From Phallusia mammillata (taxonomy: Eukaryota > Chordata > Ascidiacea > Phlebobranchia > Ascidiidae): a DNA stretch of 64,000 bases. The notes beneath the pieces were generated by a model. The model did not search any database, was not told where the DNA came from, and saw only the letters and a list, made by a program, of their open reading frames with translations. The DNA lies in assembly GCA_003260075.1 (NCBI GenBank), contig QLIY01000015.1:341724-405723 (forward strand). Reading direction: 5' to 3'. Shown piece by piece: positions 61,701 through 64,000 of the stretch. The translations under genes and the position numbers were made by a program. Position 1 is the first letter of the stretch; each line of letters starts with the position of its first letter.

Positions 61701-64000
61701 CTTGTCAACCCCTGAGCTTTTCTAAGCTTTATTAATTTAACAATCAATTTATTTAGATCATCCAAAAATTACTCGACGCTCCCCCCCCCCAGATATTCAA
61801 CAAACTGAACAACACTCTCTAACAGTGGAACCAGTTAATGCCAATAAAGATACTACAACTCATACCCCCCCCCCGGTAAACTGTATGTTAATAAAGATGG
61901 TTTAATTTTATGCACGCATTTTGGGGGCATTGACTAGCCTCAAACTTCAAAAAACAACATGGGAAATTTTTGGAAAAAGCAAATTTGTTGTGCCAATTGC
62001 AAGAGAAAAATGAAAATTTAAATGAATGTCATAGTTGGCAAAGATGTTACTGTCTTTTTGAGAAAATTGTTTGCTGTTCGTTATGCCTTACTTAATGCAG
62101 TGTGTAACAGGAAAAATTACCATTTTTATTCAACCATGCCATTATTCATAAAAGAGCTTTGTGACAGATAAACATTATTTTTCCTCTTTTTCGCTTTCTG
62201 TCTAGGTTTCGATGTGGTTGAAGGGAATACAACCAAGTGATGAAATGTGCTTTGAACCCAAAGCTCCAGAAAAACAAAACTCAGATGAGGCATGTTCCCA
62301 ACTTTATAAAAAAACATGTGAAGTTTTTAAGCCATCTAACGTTGTGCTGTTCTTTCTGCCTTGAAATTGTTTTATTGTGATTGTTTGCCAAAATCCAGGG
62401 TTATAACTTTGTATAATGTTAAAACAGATGCCCCCCCCCCAATGAATTTGTTTTAGATCATCCAAAAATTACTCGTCGCTTATTAAGCTCTGACACGAGC
62501 AGCAGTGTAAATGTTACACAAGACGTTTTACAAGATAAACCTTTCACCACTGATGCTGTTCAGTTGCCTGATGTTGCAGAAAAGGTAAACTGTATGTTAA
62601 TAAAGATGGTTTAATTTTATGCACGCATTTTTTGGGCATTGACTAGCCTCAAACTTCTAAAACAACTTGGGAAATTTTTGGAAAAAGCAAATTTGTTGTG
62701 CCAATTGCAAATACAAAAAAGAAAATTCAAATGGTCCCCCCCCCCTAGTTGGCAAAGATGTTACTGTCTTTTTGAGAAAATTGTTTGCTGTTCATTATGC
62801 CTTATTTAATGCGGTGTGTAAGTGCAAAAATTACCATTTTTGTTTAACCATGCCATTATTCATAAAAGAACTTTGTGGCACATAAACATTATTTTTCCTC
62901 TTTTTTTGCTTTCTGTGTAGGTTTCGATGTGGTTAAAGGGAATACAACCAAGTGATGAAATGTGCTTTGAACCGAAAGCTCCAGAAAAACAAAACACAGA
63001 TGAGGCATGTACCCCAACTTTATAAAAACATTTGAAGGTTTTAAGCCATCTAACGTTGTGCTGTTCTTTCTGAGTTGAGATTGTTTTATTGTGATCGTTG
63101 ACCAAAATCGAGGGTTATAACTTGTGTAATGTTAAAACAGATTCAAATGATGAATTTGGAACTTGAGGAGTTTGTCTCTGCGTCACAGTGTCAAGAGGAA
63201 CTGCCAAAAATAGTGGTGAAGTGAGTATCTTGTATTGAAACCAGACTTATATTGTCATACTTTTGACTATTGTTCTCTTTTAGTGGTACAATTATGCACT
63301 GCTTCATATTGTTAGTGAGCAATAAAATCTTTGCCGCATGAAAATAAATTTTAAGCTGAATTAAAAATATTTAGGCACAACTTATGAACATAAATATGAT
63401 ATTGCTACAACAGGCGGAAAAAAAGAAAACTACCTGCAGACTTGATTAGCTCTGAAGAGCTATCTGAAAGAAAAAACACAGAATTTTTCAATGGCCAAAA
63501 AGCAAAACGCCAATACTCAGCCACTAAGAAGGACACTAAATCTCCAAGTATATAATCCCCCCCCCCCTGCAGACTTGATTAGCTCTGAAGAGCTATCTGA
63601 AAGAAAAAACACAGATTTTTTCAGTGGTCATAAAGCAAAACGTCAATACTCAGCTACGAAAAAGGATGCTAAATCTCCAAGTAATGTTTTTACATATTTT
63701 TTGATGTATGTCTTTGACAAAAATAAAGAAAACTTTCCTGTTTTAGTGTTGAACAACCTTAAATCTTCACTGAGGCCATTGGAGACTGTTAATACAGTGC
63801 CAGCAGAAGCAAAATCGACACTTCGAAGAAAGACACGAAAAGGAAAAAAGGAAACCCACATTTTCGATGTCCCTGGTCTCTCACAAGGTGTTTCCCCATT
63901 TACCACTCCAACAAAAGACCCAGAAAATTCTACAAAGAAAAATTCAGAAAACATTGCTGGGGAAAATGTTGAGTTAATCACAGGTTGTTCAGAAAGTGAC
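58778..64000 (+). CDS. BRCA1: BRCA1 homologue, N-terminal part (continues past right edge)
   Basis: Exons: 58778-58881, 59456-59551, 59821-59903, 59959-61005, 62457-62584, 62921-63004, 63141-63220, 63414-63547, 63747 to the edge; all phases fit. It is a RING E3 ligase subunit of DNA double-strand-break repair that pairs with BARD1 in the nucleus. RING ligands: C21, C24, C36, H38, C41, C44, C57, C60 (human spacing except one residue shorter before C57). CPLCKIAITNRSLRPDAALS aligns with human CPLCKNDITKRSLQE, and the following helix VVGIKDLI matches. The long exon is low-complexity and rich in K, S, T and Q, as expected of the fast-evolving middle. BRCT domains would lie outside the window. The intron after exon 6 appears to be GC-AG. 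The start was chosen at MSDQSE because upstream residues do not fit the family. Several exons are doubled by allelic seams. Confidence 0.92.
58910..58990 (+). repeat. Allelic partial copy of BRCA1 exon 1
   Basis: It repeats CAAGCTCTGCAGAAGTCAGT through ATTATTACAAG|gtaag after the 10-C run at 58900-58909, with one exonic change. It lacks the start codon part, so it is not a second exon. Confidence 0.8.
59540..59836 (+). repeat. Allelic overlap at BRCA1 exons 2-3
   Basis: The end of exon 2, the intron and the first 16 bases of exon 3 (59668-59683) precede the C run at 59684-59693. They are then repeated to the complete exon 3 at 59821. A similar overlap lies in intron 1 around 59164-59173. Confidence 0.8.
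60226..60545 (+). repeat. False in-frame tandem repeat inside BRCA1 exon 4
   Basis: TDSRNIPSVCLKKTK to TQPTTETKPS occurs twice around the C run at 60381-60391, differing by A/V and D/Y. The 10-C seam stays in frame, producing a PPPP linker and a protein about 55 residues too long. It should be collapsed to one copy. Confidence 0.8.
61133..61340 (+). repeat. Allelic copy of the BRCA1 exon 4 3' end
   Basis: It repeats TTCATAGCCCAGTTAAGGAT to ATAATCAAAG|gta after the seam at 61122-61132. One coding change (AAGAACAG to AAGAACGG) and small intron indels are seen. The following seam at 61524-61533 duplicates intron sequence the same way. Confidence 0.8.
61791..61864 (+). repeat. Misplaced 74-base allelic contig of BRCA1 exon 4
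   Basis: Between two 10-C runs lies a fragment matching 60677-60750 (GATATTCAACAAACTGAACA to GATACTACAACTC). It is out of order by about 1.1 kb and placed inside intron 4. It should not be annotated as an exon. Confidence 0.8.
61875..62430 (+). repeat. Allelic contig holding a second copy of BRCA1 exon 6
   Basis: It matches 62581-63140 at high identity. Exon copy 62206-62289 encodes VSMWLKGIQPSDEMCFEPKA like the main exon at 62921. At 62736-62745 the main copy has a C run where this one reads AATGTCATA-like sequence, showing what the placeholder hides. Confidence 0.8.
63425..63680 (+). repeat. Allelic overlap of BRCA1 exon 8
   Basis: CTGCAGACTTGATTAGCTCT to AAATCTCCAA|gta occurs on both sides of the run at 63557-63567. 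Coding differences include E/D, N/S and Q/H. Only the first copy has the exon's 5' end, only the second its full downstream intron. Confidence 0.8.

Larger units (their letters stand above)
51079..63567 (-). other. Family of 10-base poly-C seams (minus-strand G)
   Basis: Runs at 51079-51088, 52324-52333, 52942-52951, 53385-53394, 53530-53539, 55263-55272, 56031-56041, 58900-58909, 59164-59173, 59684-59693, 60381-60391, 61122-61132, 61524-61533, 61781-61790, 61865-61874, 62431-62440, 62736-62745 and 63557-63567. Excess over ten is again a flanking C. No poly-G seam occurs in this interval. Confidence 0.85.

Noticed and set aside
1402-63567. Poly-G tracts as a new mobile element with long target-site duplications, or G-quadruplex-driven duplications
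   Set aside because: The near-constant 10-base core, replacement of known sequence by the long runs, and allele-like flanks are better explained by gap encoding; kept open only until long reads are checked.
1-64000. CRISPR arrays, bacterial operons, phage genes
   Set aside because: None seen; the gene structures are eukaryotic.

Overview
The window is metazoan nuclear DNA: AT-rich, with spliceosomal introns, small coding exons in long non-coding stretches, and many non-autonomous hAT transposons. A tunicate (ascidian) is the best guess. This is inference from short introns in the right-hand genes, candidate leader-type acceptors just upstream of start codons, and very high allelic divergence. 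The species is not identified. Five genes or gene groups were rebuilt by hand from homology plus splice phase.

Left 36 kb, minus strand: one receptor guanylyl cyclase of the natriuretic-peptide-receptor type. It has 11 exons in perfect phase between 35666 and 364, covering signal peptide, ligand-binding domain, juxtamembrane segment and transmembrane helix. The kinase-homology and cyclase domains lie beyond the left edge. Its introns reach 12.5 kb and contain no second gene I can support. From about 36.9 to 51.5 kb lies a repeat-rich zone: a dead LINE, several hAT elements with target-site duplications, and a duplicated locus encoding an unrecognised small one-helix membrane protein (copy A broken, copies B and C open). 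Between B and C replacement changes far outnumber silent ones. Right 13 kb, plus strand: MRPS16, ALG11 and the 5' two-thirds or less of a BRCA1 homologue, packed head to tail.

The dominant non-biological structure is a set of 30 short and 6 long poly-G/poly-C runs. The short runs are 10 bases once flanking bases of the same kind are discounted, with one possible 11-base exception. Most sit between two near-identical copies of the same sequence. The long ones (61 to 91 bases) have no flanking copies and stand where known sequence is missing, for example inside two ALG11 exons. All are G up to 48960 and C from 51079 on. The simplest reading is that scaffold gaps (N) were written as G by a two-bit encoding step. 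The flanking copies would be unmerged alleles, and two scaffolds of opposite orientation were joined between 48961 and 51078. Poly-glycine and poly-proline ORFs and many tandem duplications in the window are therefore probably artefacts.

The best candidate for undescribed biology is the three-exon membrane-protein family at 38.5 to 48.7 kb. The unusual receptor ectodomain, which has lost the usual natriuretic-receptor cysteines and gained an acidic insert, comes second.
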